A stretch of DNA of 15,098 bases from Kiritimatiellia bacterium (lineage in GTDB: Bacteria; Verrucomicrobiota; Kiritimatiellia; RFP12; UBA1067), in the NCBI GenBank assembly GCA_017936245.1, contig JAGBFY010000071.1, positions 1 to 15,098 of the forward strand, given 5' to 3'. The position numbers were made by a program, and so were the translations under genes. Below are positions 13,792 through 15,098 of this stretch, piece after piece. The notes beneath the pieces are model-generated. The model made no database searches. It worked only from the letters and a program-made list of their open reading frames with translations, and was not told where the DNA came from. How positions within the stretch are numbered: position 1 is the first letter of the stretch; every line of letters begins with the position of its first letter.

Positions 13792-14805
13792 TTACCACTT
13801 GTAGCCAAGACCGAGCGTATAGCGAAGGTCGGAATGCTTAGTGCCTTCGGCAACCTGGCTCTTGTAATCCCACTCGATCTTGCCGAGCAGCTGCCAGTTG
13901 GCCTTGAAGGCATAGGTGAAGCCAAAATCGCTGTCGATGATGTAGTTGTCGGCCCAATCCGCCGTATCCGGCAGGTATTCAAAGTTGTGGGTGAACTTGA
14001 AGCCGTCAAGCCAACCGGGATCCCATGCGAGATGATGGGCATAGCGGAACGCCGCATAGTCGTCAGTGAAGGCGGACTCATAGCGTTCCTTGACCCAGGA
14101 GGCACCAAGTTCCTGGTTGAAGCTCCAGGTGCCGAGCCCGTCAAAGGAACGTCCCTCAAGCCACTGGAGACCGAGACCGGCGCCGAGACGCAGACGGTAG
14201 TCAAGGTTCATGATGCGGTCATACTCATATTTGCCGTTTACATAGGAGTAGAACATCTTCGTCCAGAAATGGTCTTCCTGAGCCAGTATCTCAAAGCGGT
14301 CGTCCGTCTTCTGCTTGCTCTCCTTGTCGTCGCCCGACTGAGCGAAGTAATACGCGGCGGCGGCGGTGAAACGATCGTTCTCCCAGCGGCGGGCGGCATC
14401 AGCCATAAGCGTCACCGTCTCGGACACAGTGTTTCCGCGCGCGGCGCTGGCGGAGAGGTTCACGCTTCCGTGCCAGCTCTCCTTCTTCGGCACTACAGCC
14501 TTGACCTGCTTCATGTCAAGATCCTTGCCGTCCAACGAATATACGCCATTTGAGCAGGCGACCACACCCGAAGCTTCGCTCTCATCGACATACTCAACCG
14601 GCTTTGCGGCATCGGTGGTCATGGAAACCACATTATCCTGCTTAATCTTGATGTCACCGACATCCTCAGACGAGAACTCAATGGTTCCGCCAGAGATATG
14701 CTTCACCGTACCGATGAACTTCGCACCGGACTTCATCACGATAACATCAGCAAATGCGGCAAAAGCCACATAAAATGCCGAAACACCAACTAATATCTTT
14801 TTCAT
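13792..14805 (-). CDS. DUF481-family outer-membrane barrel protein
   Basis: 337 residues from ATG 14805, with AAGGA upstream; the longer frame would start before the promoter. A Sec signal peptide (MKKILVGVSAFYVAFAAFA) is cut after residue 19. Residues 20-65 (VIVMKSGAKFIGTVKHIS, ending VVSMTTD) resemble a small beta domain often found before DUF481. From about 110 the alternating pattern of transmembrane beta strands begins (SWHGSVNLSASAARGNT), with strands such as RFTAAAAYYF and DYRLRLGAGLGLQW. The chain ends in LGLGYKW, an aromatic terminal residue as in Bam-inserted barrels. Family role: salt-induced or structural outer-membrane proteins of unknown transport function. The radical SAM start lies 35 bases downstream with no terminator, so the two probably share a transcript. 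Confidence 0.88.
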   Translation of the reverse strand: MKKILVGVSAFYVAFAAFADVIVMKSGAKFIGTVKHISGGTIEFSSEDVGDIKIKQDNVVSMTTDAAKPVEYVDESEASGVVACSNGVYSLDGKDLDMKQVKAVVPKKESWHGSVNLSASAARGNTVSETVTLMADAARRWENDRFTAAAAYYFAQSGDDKESKQKTDDRFEILAQEDHFWTKMFYSYVNGKYEYDRIMNLDYRLRLGAGLGLQWLEGRSFDGLGTWSFNQELGASWVKERYESAFTDDYAAFRYAHHLAWDPGWLDGFKFTHNFEYLPDTADWADNYIIDSDFGFTYAFKANWQLLGKIEWDYKSQVAEGTKHSDLRYTLGLGYKW

Positions 14806-14836
14806 TTCTTTTCCTTTTTCTTTCAAGATGCCTATT

Positions 14837-14845
14837 ATTATATCA
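14837..14845 (-). promoter_or_regulatory. Extended -10 promoter of the DUF481 operon
   Basis: Minus-strand TGATATAAT within GTGATATAAT (14846-14837). Transcription would start near 14829, giving a leader of about 25 nt with AAGGA before ATG 14805. The TGA of the element is at the same time the stop codon of the upstream gene. No -35 is evident. Confidence 0.65.
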
Positions 14846-15098
14846 CACGCAGATGAACACGAGACCGGGATTGGGGAACCGTTTGTAGAAAACAGGGATG
14901 CGCGATGCCTCGGGAAACGAAAGATACTGCGCGGAGAAGATGTCCCCGGCATATTCTCCGTCAAGAAAGCCACGTATATGGTTCTGCCGCCTGTATTTCC
15001 GGCAGGCGGCAAGCACGGCGCTCTTGATCATCGCCGTGCCGCCGGACGACCCGTAGCCAGTGATGACGGCGAACACATCAGCTCCGCCGCCACGCGCC
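14843..15098 (-). CDS. Smr-domain-like protein, C-terminal part (partial)
   Basis: The frame is open to the window edge and gives about 84 residues of a protein's C-terminus, ending at the TGA at 14845-14843. The segment VFAVITGYGSSGGTAMIKSA resembles the Smr core (the HGxG-type glycine loop followed by a helix). A later strand (PNPGLVFICV) matches the usual last strand. An insertion of about 30 residues lies between (FLDGEYAGDIFSAQYLSFPE). The family His before GxG is Thr here. Smr domains bind or cut branched or stalled nucleic acids; activity is uncertain without the missing residues. The GTG at 15076 lies within the conserved core and is not a likely start. Confidence 0.5.
   Translation of the reverse strand, partial: ARGGGADVFAVITGYGSSGGTAMIKSAVLAACRKYRRQNHIRGFLDGEYAGDIFSAQYLSFPEASRIPVFYKRFPNPGLVFICV

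Noticed and set aside
13498..14553. Plus-strand frame opposite the DUF481 and radical SAM genes
   Set aside because: It lies antisense to two supported genes and has no recognisable domain.
14806..15012. Long N-terminal extension of the DUF481 protein
   Set aside because: It lacks any recognisable feature, overlaps the Smr-like gene and starts upstream of the promoter; the signal peptide begins at ATG 14805.

Overview
The window reads as a piece of a Gram-negative genome, probably from the PVC group (Verrucomicrobiota, Kiritimatiellota or Lentisphaerota) and most like a gut- or sediment-type Kiritimatiellae. This is an inference from gene content: a DUF481 outer-membrane protein, a secreted protein with an FGE/SUMF1 fold, a secreted clan GH-A-like glycoside hydrolase, a XylR/AraC-type regulator tail, moderate GC, and extended -10 promoters of the type TGnTATAAT. 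No rRNA, tRNA, CRISPR array or insertion sequence was seen.

Left part (1-2036): the C-terminal DNA-binding domain of an AraC-family regulator runs in from the left edge. It is followed by a decayed NarL-type response regulator whose receiver is cut off at an AT-rich hairpin. A RhuM-type protein with a C-terminal PLD-like domain lies on the opposite strand with its own promoter. Its upstream flank (1749-2036) holds a strong plus-strand intrinsic terminator and a structured stretch ahead of a tiny ORF that I cannot assign.

Middle part (2037-6910): a minus-strand unit encodes L-aspartate oxidase (nadB) and the redox chaperone Hsp33 (hslO). Then come a class II sugar-phosphate aldolase (minus) and a Tat-exported PHP-domain protein (plus). 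These two diverge from a shared control region that carries GCATC boxes at exact 10-bp steps. nadB and the PHP gene both appear to be leaderless: a TATAAT box sits 7-8 nt before an ATG that has no Shine-Dalgarno sequence.

Right part (6988-15098, all minus strand): two transcription units. The first has its own -35/-10 promoter and encodes three exported proteins: an unknown small protein, an FGE-fold protein without the catalytic cysteines, and a glycoside hydrolase coupled to it by a GTGA overlap. The second unit encodes a DUF481 outer-membrane barrel, a B12-binding radical SAM enzyme with an unusual CX4CX2C cluster motif, and an AI-2E-family permease coupled to it by an ATGA overlap. An Smr-like gene enters from the right edge, and its stop codon lies inside the DUF481 promoter.

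Taken together this is a carbohydrate- and envelope-oriented region with a few housekeeping genes. The best candidates for something new are the three-gene exported module, the radical SAM/permease pair, the leaderless genes, and the structured plus-strand leader near 1831-1917.
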